A stretch of DNA of 64,000 nt, taken from Poa pratensis (Eukaryota > Streptophyta > Magnoliopsida > Poales > Poaceae). The position numbers and the translations under genes are program-made. The notes beneath the pieces are model-generated. The model made no database searches and was not told the origin of the DNA. It saw nothing but the letters and a program-made list of their open reading frames with translations. Location of the stretch: NCBI GenBank assembly GCA_947311845.1, contig CAMZMU010000048.1:25212824-25276823 (forward strand), in the 5' to 3' direction. Below are positions 1 to 13,223 of this stretch, piece by piece. The first letter of the stretch is position 1, and each line of letters begins with the position of its first letter.

Positions 1-1004
1 TTAGATCTTGTGAGCTGCCTATCATGATCAAGATCATCTTATTGTAATGCTACATGTTGTGTTTGCTGGGATCTGACTTATATTGATACCTATGTGGAGC
101 TGAATATTATATTATCATGTCTATGTCATTTGTGATCTTGCATGCTCTCCGTTACTTGTTGAAGCCTTGGCCAAGTGAATACTTGTAACTCCAAGAGGGG
201 GTATTTATGCATGATAGTTGGGTTCAACCTCTATTTAACCTGGGATAGTGACAGCAAGTTCTAAGGTTGTAGATGTGTTGTTGCCACTAGGGGTAAAACA
301 GCAATGCTTTATTCAAGGATGAATGTATTGTTTACATTACGCACATTACTTAATGCAATTGTCTGTTGCTTGCAACTTAATACTGGAAGGGGTACGGATG
401 TTAACCGGAAAGTGGACTATTTAGGCATAGATGCATGCTGGATAGCGGTCTATGTACTTTGTCGTAATGCCCAAATGAATCTCATAGTAGACACCACAGC
501 TCACACATGCATGTTATATGCACTTATCAATTGTCAATTGCCCAGCTGTAATTTGTTTACCCAGCATGTTAGTTATCTTATTGGAGAGACACCACTAGTG
601 AACTGTGGACCCCGGTCCATTCTTTTACATCTGAAATACAATCTACTGCAATCATTGTTCTCTACTGTTTTATGCAAACAAACATCATTTTCCATTCGAT
701 ACGTTTAACCCTTTGTTTTCAGCAAGCCGGTGAGATTGACAACCTCACTGTTAAGTTGGGGCAAAGTAATTTGATTGTGTTGTGCAGGTTCCACGTTGGC
801 ACCGGAATCCCTGGTGTTGCGCCGCACTACACTCCTTCACCAACACCTTCGAAGCAAACCTCGTTTTCCTACTGGTTCGATTAAACCTTGGTTTCATACT
901 GAGGGAAAACTTACTGCTGCACTCATCATACCTTCCTCTTGGGGTTCCCAACTGACGTGTGACGTACAAGCATTGTTTCTGGCACTATTAACCTAGAGCC
1001 ACCA
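1..1004 (+). repeat. 5' LTR of element A (partial)
   Basis: It matches 4691-5660 almost base for base and ends in the same CCACCA ten bases before the primer-binding site. Its left part lies outside the window. Short ORFs here recur at the same places in the 3' LTR and are not genes. Confidence 0.9.
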
Positions 1005-1014
1005 ACACGTTTTC

Positions 1015-1031
1015 TGGCGCCGTTGCCGGGG
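1015..1031 (+). promoter_or_regulatory. Primer-binding site, tRNA-Asp type
   Basis: TGGCGCCGTTGCCGGGG is the exact complement of the 3' end of plant tRNA-Asp (GTC), including the CCA tail. It lies ten bases after the 5' LTR end, as expected for minus-strand priming. Confidence 0.85.
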
Positions 1032-1190
1032 AAAACGAATTGCTTCTGCAAGGGGAGTCTCTCACACCCAATCTCTTTACTTTGTTATTTGTCTTGCTTA
1101 GTTTATTTTTATTTAGTTTGTTTGCTTCTTTATATCAAAAACACAAAAAAATTAGTTACTTGTTTAATTCGTTTGATTTTGTTTTTCAAA

Positions 1191-1931
1191 ATGAATGCTC
1201 CTGAAGTTGAAGTTCGTTCTTTTAGGCAACTAGGAGGTGAAAATTTGAAAGATGCTTGGTATAGAATTAGTGATGCTCATCATAGATGTACTAAGAAACA
1301 CTCTACCACTATCCTCCTTAGGAACTTTTATGTTGGTATCTCTAGTTGGTATAGGTATGTTCTAGACACTCTTACAGGTGGAAATTTCTTGGGTACTCCT
1401 GCTTTAGAAGCCTGTAATATTATTGAAAGTTTGGTAGGAACACCACCCACTAAAGATATTAAAGTTGAGATCACCTTGGAGGATGTTATAAATAAGTTAG
1501 ACTCTATGGAGAATTTTTTTCCAAATTTTCTTGATTGTATTGGTAAGACTAATGAATCAATAGCCACCATCAATGAAAGAATCACTGTTCTTGAGGATAA
1601 TAATATCCATGACACCCAAAATCATAGAATTGATGAGTTAGAGGAAGCTATTGAAACCTTAAGTTCAACCTTTACTTCTCTTAAGTCTAAAAAGGAGAAA
1701 GTTTATGTGGGTAGAGAGCAAAAGTTTATGTATGTTCCTAAAGTGCCAAAACCAAAGACTCATTATGAGCTTAAAATTGATAAAACTTTTAGTACGGTTA
1801 AAGGTAATGAAACACCTCCAGGAACATCTAAGATACCCATTGTTACAAGCTGTGTGTTGGAAGAAGCTTTTGATGATTTTCACTTGACAACACTTGATTT
1901 TCACTTTCTGCGCCTAGCTGAAAGGCGTTAA
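1191..1931 (+). CDS. gag-like protein of element A
   Basis: This 246-residue ORF starts at the ATG after the AT-rich leader; the frame is open further upstream, but that part reads like translated leader. The N-terminal third (about residues 5-75) is rich in Trp, Tyr and Arg and resembles the opening of Triticeae Gypsy gag proteins. Residues about 85-165 are charged and probably coiled coil, and the C-terminus is basic. There is no zinc knuckle and no protease motif, so it is a short structural gag. The ORF is uninterrupted, which suggests recent activity or selection. There is no coding sequence downstream before the 3' LTR. Confidence 0.6.
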   Translation: MNAPEVEVRSFRQLGGENLKDAWYRISDAHHRCTKKHSTTILLRNFYVGISSWYRYVLDTLTGGNFLGTPALEACNIIESLVGTPPTKDIKVEITLEDVINKLDSMENFFPNFLDCIGKTNESIATINERITVLEDNNIHDTQNHRIDELEEAIETLSSTFTSLKSKKEKVYVGREQKFMYVPKVPKPKTHYELKIDKTFSTVKGNETPPGTSKIPIVTSCVLEEAFDDFHLTTLDFHFLRLAERR

Positions 1932-4552
1932 AGAAAAGCGCTTATGGGAGACAACCCATCGTTTTTATTTGCTGTTATTTTTGTTTTCTTTGAGTCAAGG
2001 AGTTTTTTACTTCTGTAGCAACTCCTTTGTATCTTTATTTTATCGCAATGTTGTGCCAAGTAAAGTTCTATATTGAAAGTTGATGCAAGATTTGGATTTC
2101 TGCGCAGTGACAGATTTTTAGCTGTCACGGATTTGAGCTTATCTCCCTGTAGAAAATTCAAAAAATTCTGAGAAAAATCACGCATATTCCTGAGATATGT
2201 ACGCAACTTTCATTATTTTAGGCCAGATCCATCTGAGCAACTTAAGTGCCTCGAAAAAATTCGTCATTCCAGACTGTTCTGTTTTTGACAGATTCTGCCT
2301 TTTGTTTTGCATTCGCTCTTTTACTGTGTTTGTGTGGATTTCTTTGCTCCACAAAGCATTGGTGGCTGTAGCTAATGTCCAGAAGCTTTGGGATTGATTG
2401 TATCATTACAGAATATGAGAATTTTTGATTATGCACTAACCCTCTAATGAGAACTGTCTTGAGTTTGGTGTGAAGGAAGTTTTCAAGGATCAAGCGAGAA
2501 GGGTGATATTATGTGATCAAGAAGAGTGAAAAGCCTAAGCTTGGGGATGCCCCCGTGGTTCATCCCAACCATATTCAGAGAGACTCAAGCGTCTAAGCTT
2601 GGGGATGCCCAAGGCATCCCCTTCTTCATCAACAAACTTATCAGGTCATCTCTAGTGAAACTATATTTTAATTCTTTCACATCTTATGCGCTTTACTTGG
2701 AGCGTCTGTGTGTTTTTATTTTTGTTTTTGTTTGAATAAATTCGGATCCTAGCAATCCTTGTGTGGGAGAGAGACACGCTCCGCTTTTTCATGTGAATAC
2801 TCATGTTCTTCACTTATATTTGTTGAGTATTCTTAACTAGCTACTGCAGTGCTTTTAGCTCCTGTTTTTCATGCATCTCTTCGAGCTGTTAGCACTTGTT
2901 TATAAATACTCTCTTGCTGCATTATATTATCATTTGGAGAGTTTATGTTTAAATAAATTATTGGTGTTTGTTTGGAAGAAAGAAAATGCTACATGTAGTA
3001 GTTGGTATTGGAAAAGACATATGCATTCTTGTAGATCATTGTCTTGTTTTGATTTGATGCTTTGCAATTGTTTTGAGCTCTCAAGTAGATCATGTTTAAG
3101 CTCTTGCATCATGTAGTTAAAGCCTAGTAGTGGAGAACTACCGTAGAGCTTGTTGAGACTTGGGATGCATATTTGTTCTCTCTAAGGTCTAGATATTTTC
3201 TGGTAAAATGTTTGAGCAACAAGGAAGACAGTGTAGAGTCTTATAATACTTGCAATATGTTTTTATGTGATTCTTGCTGTACCGGTTTATACTTGTGTTT
3301 GCTTCAAACAACCTTGCTAGCCTAAACTCTGTACTGAGAGGGAATGCTTCTCGTGCATCCAAAACTTGAGCCAAAACCCATGCCATTTGTGTCCACCATA
3401 CCTACCTACTATGTGGTATTTCCTGCCATTCCAAGTAAATATTTCATGTGCTACCTTTAAACTATTCAAAACTTTATTACTCCTTATTTGTGTCAATGTT
3501 TTATAGCTCATGAGGAAGTATGTGGTGTTTTATCTTTCAATCTTGTCATTTACTTCTGACAGACTTTCACCAATGGACTAGTGGCATATACATCCGCTTA
3601 TCCAATAATTTGCAAAAAGAGCTGGCAACGGGGTGCCCAGCCCCAATTAATTACAACTTTCATTAATAATTCTCTTCACATGTTTTGCCCTGATTTATCA
3701 GTAAGCAACTTAATTTTGCAATAGACACTCCTCCATGGTATGTGAATGTTGGAAGGCACCCGAGGATTCGGTTAGCCATGGCTTGTGTAAGCAAAAGGTT
3801 GGGAGGAGTGTCATCTATAAAGAAACTAAAATACATGTGTAAACAAAAGAGAAGAGGGATGATCTACCTTGCTGGTAGAGATAACGTCCTTCATGGGAGC
3901 CGCTCTTGAAAGTCTGGTTGACAAGGGGGTTAGAGTGCCCACTACCATTCGTTGACAACAACAAACACCTCTCAAATACTTATTTTGTGCTCTCTATATG
4001 CTTTCGAAAACTTAAAAAGCTCTAGCACATGATTTAATCCCTGCTTCCCTCTGCGAAGGGCCTATCTTTTACTTTATGTTGAGTCAGTTTACCTACTCCT
4101 TTCTATCTTAGAAGCAAACACTTGTGTCAACTTTGTGTGCATTGATTCTTACATATTTACTTATTGCACTTGTTATATTGCTTTATGTTGACAACTATCC
4201 ATGAGATATACATGTTACAAGTTGAAAGCAATGCTGAAACTTAATCATCCTTTGTGTTGCTTCAATGCCTTTTACTTTGAATCTATTGCTTTATGAGTTA
4301 CCTCTTATGCAAAACTTTTTGATGCTTGTCTTGAAAGTACTATTCATGAAAAGTTTTTGCTTATATGATTCATTGTTTACTCTTTATCTATTTGTTAGCA
4401 AACTATAGATCATTGCTTTGAGTCACTTCATTCATGACATGAGCCTTGCAATATATTGATCAAGATTGTGTGAAAGCATGTCTCCTCAGAAATTATTTGT
4501 TGTTATCGTTTTACCTACTCGAGGACGAGTAGAACTAAGCTTGGGGATGCTT
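1932..4552 (+). other. Non-coding internal domain of element A with polypurine tract
   Basis: No credible gene. The stretch contains copies of AAGCTTGGGGATGC near 2538 and 2596, and again just before the 3' LTR (about 4539-4552), where it would serve as the polypurine tract. The copy near 2596 continues into a perfect hairpin (GGGGATGCC-CAA-GGCATCCCC). The block around 2763-2792 with the words GAGAGACACGCTCCGC is shared with the Gypsy element at 52118-58588. Confidence 0.7.
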
Positions 4553-5660
4553 GATACGTCTCCAACGTATCCATAATTTCTGCTGTTCCATGCTTATATT
4601 ATACCATTTGCTACATGTTTTATATACACTTCATATCACTTTTATGCATTTTCTGGGACTAACCTATTAACAAGATGCCACACTTCATATCATCTTATTG
4701 TAATGCTACATGTTGTGTTTGCTGGGATCTGACTTATATTGATACCTATGTGGAGCTGAATATTATATTATCATGTCTATGTCATTTGTGATCTTGCATG
4801 CTCTCCGTTACTTGTTGAAGCCTTGGCCACGTGAATACTTGTAACTCCAAGAGGGGGTATTTATGCATGATAGTTGGGTTCAACCTCTATTTAACCTGGG
4901 ATAGTGACAGCAAGTTCTAAGGTTGTAGATGTGTTGTTGCCACTAGGGGTAAAACAACAATGCTTTATTCAAGGATGAATGTATTGTTTACATTACGCAC
5001 ATTACATAATGCAATTGTCTGTTGCTTGCAACTTAATACTGGAAGGGGTACGGATGTTAACCGGAAAGTGGACTATTTAGGCATAGATGCATGCTGGATA
5101 GCGGTCTATGTACTTTGTCGTAATGCCCAAATGAATCTCATAGTAGACACCACAGCTCACACATGCATGTTATATGCACTTATCAATTGTCAATTGCCCA
5201 GCTGTAATTTGTTTACCCAGCATGTTAGTTATCTTATTGGAGAGACACCACTAGTGAACTGTGGACCCCGGTCCATTCTTTTACATCTGAAATACAATCT
5301 ACTGCAATCATTGTTCTCTACTGTTTTATGCAAATAAACATCATTTTCCATTTTATACGTTTAACCCTTTGTTTTCAGCAAGCCGGTGAGATTGACAACC
5401 TCACTGTTAAGTTGGGGCAAAGTAGTTTGATTGTGTTGTGCAGGTTCCACGTTGGCACTGGAATCCCTGGTGTTGCGCCGCACTACACTCCTCCACCAAC
5501 ACCTTCGAAGCAAACCTCGTTTTTCTACTGGTCCGATTAAACCTTGGTTTCATACTGAGGGAAAACTTACTGCTGCACTCATCATACCTTCCTCTTGGGG
5601 TTCCCAACTGACGTGTGACGTACAAGCATTGTTTCTGGCACTATTAACCTAGAGCCACCA
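4553..5660 (+). repeat. 3' LTR of element A, internally deleted
   Basis: It begins TGATACGTCTCC and ends CCACCA, 1108 bp. It jumps from LTR-start sequence at about 4690 straight to the sequence found at about 35 in the 5' LTR. Judged against the related LTR at 53623-55180, at least 500 bp are missing. Confidence 0.85.
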
Positions 5661-7142
5661 ATCCTCACATGATGGGCTATGATGTATATATGCATAATCC
5701 TATAGAGCTTGTGAGTATCTCTGAAACAAGCCCAAGATCATAGAAAACGGAGTCCGGATGAAAAACTTATTGCGGTTTTGGTTTGGAGGTTTTATCGGTT
5801 GTTCTTTTATAGAGAAAGTTTAACTTTCTACATTTGGTTTTATCCTCCCTTGTTTAACTATGATGTTTCTCTGCATGATCTTGTGAAGCTCTTCTTTGCG
5901 ATTCCAACGAGCCCAAAGAACATCGAAAACGGAGTTCGGATGATCAAGATATGTTTGTTTTCGTGTTGGACGTTTTGCTGTTTTTGTTGGCCGGACTTCA
6001 GCCCGGTTTAGGCCGGCTGTAGGTCCGGCCAGCTCTGTTGGATGCCCGGAGTCCAGCCCGGTTTAGTCCGGCTGTAGGTCCGGCCGGCTCTGTGAGGCGC
6101 CCGGTCTCCTGCCCGGACTAAGCCGGCCTCCAGGCCGATCCTCGCGAAATTTGGACCCAACGAGCAGATTTCTGCTGCCCCTTTTAAGGGGTCTTCTTCC
6201 CCGAAGAGACCCCAACTTTCCTAACTTGTTCTTCCTCTTTTCTCCACCTTTGTTGTCTTTGGAAAGCTTACTTCTCTCCCAATTCCTCCCATGATTCTTG
6301 CATATCTTTGAGGAAAAGTGAGAGGAGATCAAGATCTACATTTCCACCAATCCATTCCTCCTCTAAGTGAGGGGAACCTAGTAGATCTTGATCTTGGAGT
6401 TCCATTTGTTGTATTCTTCGTTGTTCTTCCTCTCTTCTCCCCCATAAGCATTAGTTGCTTGTGGTGGGATTCGAGAGTGAAGGATTCGAGCCTTGTGCTC
6501 TTGCCATTGCTTCGTTGCATCGGTTTGTGCTCTCCACGAGGATTCATGGAAGTTGAAAGCGTGTGAACTTGTTTCTCTTGGGTCTTTGGACCCTAGACGC
6601 CTTTGTGGTGGTTGAGACCTTGTGTGGTCACTTGTAGCCATTCGGGAGCCCCCAATCCAATTGTGGGTTGTGCCCCGGGTTGTTGTTGAAAGGCTCCGGA
6701 TTTCCGCCTCGAAAGATTCCGATAGTGGAAGGTGAGCCAAACCTTTGTGGTGCGGTTCATCGGAGAATAGGGTGAGCCTTTGTGGCGTTGAGATCGACCT
6801 TTGTGGTGCCTCACACCTCTCCAACGAGACATACTCCCCTAAAAAGGAGGAACTCAGGAATACTTCCTCGTCTCCGCGTGCCTCGGTTATTTCTACCCGA
6901 GCTCTTTACTTATGCACTTTACATTGTGATAGCCTTCGTGCTTGAAGTACTCTATATTGCTATCACTTTGTTGCTTGTCTTGCTTAGCATAAGTTGTTGG
7001 TGCACATAGGTGAGCCTTGTATATTTAGGTTGTTGGCTTGTTAATTTAAACAGCTAGTTTTATTCCGCAATTAGCAAGCCTAAACCGGAAAAGTTTTAAT
7101 CGCCTATTCAACCCCCCTCTAGGCGACATCCTTGTCCTTTCA
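5661..7142 (+). repeat. 5' LTR of element B (right part)
   Basis: It corresponds to about 13987-15598 of the 3' LTR and ends in CTTTCA. A GC-rich tandem motif (GGCCGGCTGTAGGTCCGGCC and variants) occupies about 5980-6140 and recurs at about 14320-14470. Reading frames in it are mirrored in the 3' LTR and are not genes. Confidence 0.9.
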
Positions 7143-7144
7143 AT

Positions 7145-7156
7145 TGGTATCAGAGC
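7145..7156 (+). promoter_or_regulatory. Primer-binding site, initiator tRNA-Met type
   Basis: TGGTATCAGAGC is the standard complement of the 3' end of plant initiator tRNA-Met and lies two bases after the LTR end. Confidence 0.95.
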
Positions 7157-7196
7157 CTCGGCTCTCATTTTGGGCTTTACCGTCTAGAGAGTAAAG

Positions 7197-9610
7197 ATGT
7201 CATTTAGAGAATTAGTGCACGATCCCACTTTCATATTCGATGGCACAAATTATGATGTTTGGAAAATTCGCATACTTAATCTTTTTAGGGCCATGGGTCC
7301 AAATTATTTTAAGAGGATTGTAGATGTGGGTTTTTCTTCTCCAAAGGATTCTCAAGAAGTATCTTTAGAGGATGAGGAAAACCCTCATCTCGAAACTCTT
7401 GTTTCTAATGGCCTTATATGTGTTTTGAGCGATGTAGTTCTTGCTTCAATCATGCCTTTTCGGAATGCTCGTGAGCTTTGGACCAAGCTTCAAGATATAT
7501 ATAAAGTGTCCAACATTATTGAGGATGATTGTTCCCCTTCCACCTTCGGACGTGATGAGTTCACAACTTCTTCCACTTCACCAATATGTGATTTGTCACA
7601 AGGTAATGATATGTGAGTGGTGATAGAAATTGCTTTGTTGATGGTGAATATTCTATTGACTATACTTCATCTCTATCTCATTGCAATGTTCTATCTTTGG
7701 ACTTAAACTCTTCTAGCACTCCAAATGTCATACATGCTACAGTTGATAGTCCTTGCATATCATGTAATAGTTGCTTAACTAAATCTCATGATTATATGCT
7801 CTCTATGTCTTGTCATGAAAATAATGCTTCCATATCCTCTAGTACTTGCATGACTAACAATGTAGAGGAATCCCAACATTTGTTAGAACAAGACATGGAC
7901 CTTCATGGTGCTTCAAGTATTTCTTCATCATCTTCACCCATTAATCACGTTTGCCTTATGGCTAAGGAGTCAAAGGAATCTTCTATCTCAAATCCCGATA
8001 CATCGTGTGATGATATGGTTGAGGAGTCTCATGGAGAAGATTTTGATATTGAATCCTTAACCAAGAAGGGTGAGATGGTATTTGGTGCTCTCCCCAAAGG
8101 TAGCAAAGCTATCCCTCCTCTATGTGAAATCATTGCTTATGTTATTAAGAGTAGGGAAATCATTGAAGATTTAGGAACTCAATTTCTCGAGAAATGTCAA
8201 ATTGAGAGAGATGACTCTATCACTATAGCTTCCTTGAAAGCTTCCCTTGAAGAAGAAGAAGAAGAGTATAGGGTTTCTCTTGAGGAGAGACTTGAGTCTT
8301 TTGACGAGTCTAATGATTTTATTATTGCTAAAATCATTAAGGAAAAAGATCATGCTATTGCTAAATGTAAAGTGCTTAAAAAGGAAAAAGTTGAATTTGG
8401 TGTTGGCAATGCTAGACTAAGTGAGGACATAGAGAGACTTGACAAAGCTCATAAGGCTTTGGAAAGTGAACACTCCCTCCTTATCAAGTCTCATGATCAA
8501 CTCCAAAATCAACTATCTAAAAATGATGAGCTTGCCAAGTTGTCTTCTTCCATTTCTAATGTTAATGATGCTTGTGCTACTAACTCCACTTCTTGTGAAG
8601 CATCTATTTTGAAGGAGAATGTTGAGTTAAGGGCTCAACTTGAGTTGCTGACTAGCAAGTATGGGATATTGGAAGAAATTCATGAAAATGTCTCTAGCTC
8701 TAATGAGGACCTTCTAGCATCCCATGCTAGGCTAAAGTTAGCTCATGAGGCTATTATGTCAAAGGTAACATCTTGTGAGCCTCATGTGGACAATGGCACA
8801 ACTTCTACTCTTAATGCGATATTGTTTTGTGCTAGTCCTAGTGATTCATCCACTCACAATGTTGCTACATCTTGTGATGAATTACTTCCCATGCCTTGTT
8901 GCTCTAACAATGAAGCTTCTACTTCCTCTAGTATTTGTGTTGATACTAACCATGTAGAGGAATTGAAAGAGCTCAAGGCCCAAGTCACTTCTTTGAAGAA
9001 AGACTTGGAAAAGCGTCATGTTGGGGATTCTACACTTGACAATATGTTGAGTGTTCAAAGACGCCCCAATGACAAGAGTGGACTTGGATTCAACTCCAAT
9101 ATCAAGAACACGTCCAAGTTCAACAAGAAGAAAAAGGGTCAAGAACAAGTTAAAGATTCGGCCAAGATTGTTTGCTTGAAGTGCAAAGTTGAAGGGCACC
9201 ATGTTAGATCTTGCCCTTTGAAGAAGAAGCATCTTAGCGAGAAGCAACAAGGAAAGAAGCCTCAAGTTCAAACTCAAGTTCCTCAAGTTGAAGAACGGCC
9301 TCTTCCCAAGAAGAATCAAGCTACCCCTCCTCAAGTCAAGACTCCAACTAAGAAGAGAGGAGGAAGTAGATGTTGCTACCTATGCCGTGAGAAGGGTCAC
9401 TTTGCTTCTTCATGCACTAATGGTACCTTATCCAACCCCATTATAATTGATAATATTTATTCTCTAGGGAAGGATGAGGTTGGCAATGTGTTTGCCAAAT
9501 ATGTTGGTACTCAAAATGGTGTCAAGAAAAGAACCATTTGGGTTGCCAAACCTATTGTGACTAACCTCTTAGGACCCAACTTAGTTGGGGACCAACAAGC
9601 CAAAACTTGA
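7197..9610 (+). pseudogene. gag of element B, broken by one frameshift
   Basis: The first part (7197-7616) is a Copia gag N-terminus, with the FDGTNYDVWKIRI motif near residue 14 and a LWTKLQDIY motif near residue 97 (UBN2/DUF4219 type). It runs into a stop at 7614-7616. The protein continues at once in another frame to 9610, for about 665 codons without an ATG at the join, so a one-base deletion near 7613 is the likely lesion. The second part has long acidic and coiled-coil stretches, then two zinc knuckles of CX2CX4HX4C type (CLKCKVEGHHVRSC near 9170 and CYLCREKGHFASSC near 9371) that would bind RNA in the capsid. No protease or RT follows. Confidence 0.8.
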
Positions 9611-12600
9611 TCAATAGGTGTTGTTGGAGGGCATTGGAGACTTGGCTACATCATGAAGAATTAAGGGATCTTCATCAATTATATTATCTCAAGCCAAGTC
9701 ATTTGGATTATATTGGTCTATCTCATATCTAATGTTCCTCCTTGCGGTAACTTTTATTCAAATCATATATACATTGAAAGTTGCTTGCATCCTTGCATGT
9801 GTTAGGTTTTGTACCTTGCTTGTATTGGTATGTGTTGTGCTCTCTACTTACTTATCTTGAGTAATCAAGATTGTGTATGTTGGTTTGCACACCATGTATT
9901 TGTGTTGAGCCTTATTGCTTTTATTTGATATCTTACCTTGTTGGCTCTCTTTGAGAGGTTAATGGACTATCCCATTTTGGGAGAGTGATATGCTTCGTGC
10001 AATTCAAATTCTATAATGTCCATTAATTTCTCGAGTTGGTTTTGTTTGCCTCTTGTTTTAAAATAAATGAATTATCACATTATAGGGGAGTAATAAGCTT
10101 TGTGCATATTACAAATCTAGAAAATGTGAACATGTGAGGTATTGCCACCTTGAATTGATTTTCTTCATTATCTTGTTTCTATGTGGCATGTTGCTCAAAC
10201 AAGTTCCCATTCTTAAATGTTTTTTGCCTCTCATCGTTGGATCTTGTTTGTGATGGAAGTTCTTGATATGGCTTTCCCTAAATATGTTCTCATATATCTT
10301 TTTGGGAAGCCAATTGCTTCAAGCTACTCCTTGGAGTTGCTTTGCATTATCGCATGATTTTTTAAGCTATCTAGAATATCTATCTATCTAAGCATGGCTT
10401 TTAATTCATATCCTTTGCCATATGTTTATGTTTTGTGAATATGATCTTGAATATATCTTTGCAATCCACCACCGAGAAATATCTCCATACATTACTTGTC
10501 TTGACAAGTGATAATCATACTTGTGGTAAATATATTGATCATATTCACTTTGGCTCTTGCTTTGAATTGCCTTATTTGATTGCCAAGGATTTGTTTTGAT
10601 CTAACTCTCATTTGTCTTCCTTGTATCTTTTGGATCCTTTATTGCTCTACTTGAAATTTGTTTTGTGCTTTCTTGAGTTGGGAAAAGCAATGAACCAATT
10701 CTTGTGTATTGACATTCAAAAGTCATACTTCTCGATAATACACTATTCTTTGGAAAGCTATCCTACTTTGAGTAAAACACCGTTCTTTAAATTGGTATTG
10801 CAATTTCTTGCCTGTCTTTAACATGACTAGTGTTTGAATAATATATATGGAGAGTGATGATCTCATGTGTGTGCATGTTGTATTCAAATGCAATATCATA
10901 AATAATGCACACATCTTGGGGGAGCAATCCTATATGCTTTTTGAACATTAGTTTTCTTCGTTTGATATTTGATTCCGATGACGTGTCTCCTTGGAAGACA
11001 AACATTTTTCGTCTTGGTACTTTGTGCCATCATGAAAAGTGTAGAGGGGTTGGTTTATTCCTTGATGATATTTTCATCAATTGGTATCTTGATTTCATTG
11101 GTATCTTTTCAAAGTGGTATCTTCAATTTTGTGTTGATTTGGGTCTTTGATATAGTTTGGACAATTCTTTTTCTTGTCACACTTGTGTGCTTTCTTGGTT
11201 TAATTAGTGCTTTGTCTTAATTGTATCTCATTTGGTTCTTGAAAGTCTTATGCATACATATTTATTATATGTATATCTTATGGCATGCTTACTTTCGTTG
11301 ATCCAATATATAGGATAAACACCATCAAATCCTAAATGGCTAAGATGTGCATGAAATTCAATTTCATATCAATATGCACATATTTATGTGGAGTTTGTCC
11401 TATGTATTGTAGTTGCTCTAACTACTTTGGACCCAATGAGTTTGGGTTCCATGTGTACTTGAATATGTTTTAGGTACACTAGAGATGCATTGGAAGCTTG
11501 TCTCATTTACAAGGAAGGTGTTATCACCATGTGCTTATTGGAGCCAAGCTCGGATGATCATGAACTCTTATCTTCTACATCACCAATGCTATCTCGGTAA
11601 CAAGTATCTACCTCATGCATACTTTTCTAGCTTTCAACCTTGTGTAGGTTGTTTTATGGCATGAGTCTCTTTTGTTGCAATTCATTTGGTTCTTGCAAAA
11701 CAACTTTGTTGCAAATGTGGGCAAGCCGGGATGATTACATAGAAAGGGGAATATATATAATCATTTTCATGATTCATCAATCCCATATATGTTAATCTAG
11801 CACTTTCTACTCTATGTCTCACATATGAAATATTGATGTTTTTCAAAATCATTTGCCTTTTGCGATACTTATTATCTTTCTCGGAGCATCCCATTTTTTT
11901 ACCTTATCCCTTGTGGATATTTTTTGATGCTATGATGAGTATGTGTTGGAAGTTCATCTATATCCCTTTAAGATAAAATTGAGCTTTGTGCTATGCTTTT
12001 AAGCAAAGATCTTATTGGTGTATTTATGACTTCCTCTTGGATATCATGTTCTTTATCTTTGTACCTATTTTGTGTGTACATGTTTATTTGTGGACTTATA
12101 TCTTCGTGATTAGTGTCTACTTAGAAACTTATACACATGAGAATAGTTACATCTTTAATTGATATTCCAATTCTTTAGTGACCACCTCTTATTGCTTTTG
12201 ATTCTTTGGTGGTTTCTAAAAGGCACAAGCTTTGTTTTTCATTTGGTATACTTTTGCATCTTAATAAGCTTGTGGAGCTTTTTGCTATATCTTCTTTGGT
12301 GTGTGGGTACGGGAAAGACACGATATGCACTATGTGCCACTCTTTTGAAAGACTATGTTGATGCTTTGGCTCATCCTTGTATTAGTCTCCTAAAATTGTC
12401 TTTCTATCTCACACCCATCCTTTTATTTGTCGCTTCTTTCTCTTGTTGCTCAACAGTTCCTTGTTGCAAGTTGTTTTGCTTTTTTTCTATCTTTAAGCCT
12501 TCTTGCACTTGTTTGGGTTTCAAAGTGATCTAAGAGGGAGTGAGGATTCCATGTTGTGCACACCATATTAAAATGCAAATCCTACTTTGTGCACGTACCT

Positions 12601-13209
12601 TGGGGAGTTCCCTCTTGATTTTTAGAACATTTGGTTGATCTTATCTTAATATCTTCTTGTGTCCAATTGTTCTTTCGGATCCTTTGATTGCTTGCCTCTT
12701 TTGTTGAGGTATCTCTCCATTTTCTTTTTTGTTGCAATCGTTGGATTCTCAATATAGTTTGATTTCCTCTTTTTATTGATCAATGGAAATGCCCATTTGA
12801 TTCTACTCATTTTATGAGAAAAGTTAAAATTGTGGAGGAACTCTCACTATGTTTGGCTTCCAAATCTTTTTGCCCATTTCGGCAATTGTTGCCAATGGGG
12901 GAGAAGTTTTGGAGAGTTTATAGGATTCGGCTTTATACTTTGATTAGTTCTTAATTATTTGCCTTTCTTGCCTTTGCATTCGTTGCTTGGCTTTGTATAT
13001 AGTGGAAACTCCACCACCTGTAATAGTTGACAATATATGCAATGAATTCATGTTCACACACACGTGCATAGATTATGGGGGAGTTTGCACTATATATGTG
13101 GTTGGACTAACATCACATACTTTTGTAGTATTTAATGTTAGTGCAACTGCTCCTTATTCGTTAAATTCCATATTATAAACCCTCTCAAAAGAGATTGTCA
13201 TCAATTACA
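9611..13209 (+). other. Non-coding internal domain of element B
   Basis: About 3.6 kb of T-rich sequence with only short chance ORFs and no pol motif on either strand. This is typical of large non-autonomous LTR elements in which the pol region is absent or replaced. Confidence 0.7.
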
Positions 13210-13222
13210 AAAATGGGGGAGA
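13210..13222 (+). promoter_or_regulatory. Polypurine tract of element B
   Basis: The purine-rich run AAAATGGGGGAGA (with one T) lies immediately before the TGAAAG start of the 3' LTR and would prime plus-strand DNA synthesis. Confidence 0.8.
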
Positions 13223-13223
13223 T

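Larger units (their letters stand above)
1..5660 (+). mobile_element. Element A: non-autonomous Gypsy-like LTR retrotransposon, gag only
   Basis: The order is 5' LTR (cut by the window edge), tRNA-Asp primer site, a gag-like ORF, about 2.6 kb of non-coding internal DNA, and a 3' LTR. No protease, reverse transcriptase, RNase H or integrase is visible, so movement would need enzymes supplied in trans. Both LTRs end in CCACCA. The 3' LTR lies directly against sequence matching the LTR of element B (compare 5662 onward with 13988 onward), so A inserted into B's 5' LTR. The TGATACGTCTCC start is typical of Triticeae Gypsy families such as Sabrina, Fatima or WHAM; I cannot choose among them. Confidence 0.85.

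Noticed and set aside
304..708. 134-codon ORF with many Cys residues
   Set aside because: It lies in the LTR of element A, is repeated at 4960-5337 and has no domain; it is repeat sequence.
1015..1031. Considered as part of a tRNA-Asp gene
   Set aside because: Only the complement of the last 17 bases is present and its position after the LTR fits a primer-binding site. No tRNA body is found.
6063..7009. Several overlapping ORFs of 60-150 codons on both strands
   Set aside because: They lie in the 5' LTR of element B and recur at 14387-15105 in the 3' LTR with stops and shifts; they are LTR sequence.
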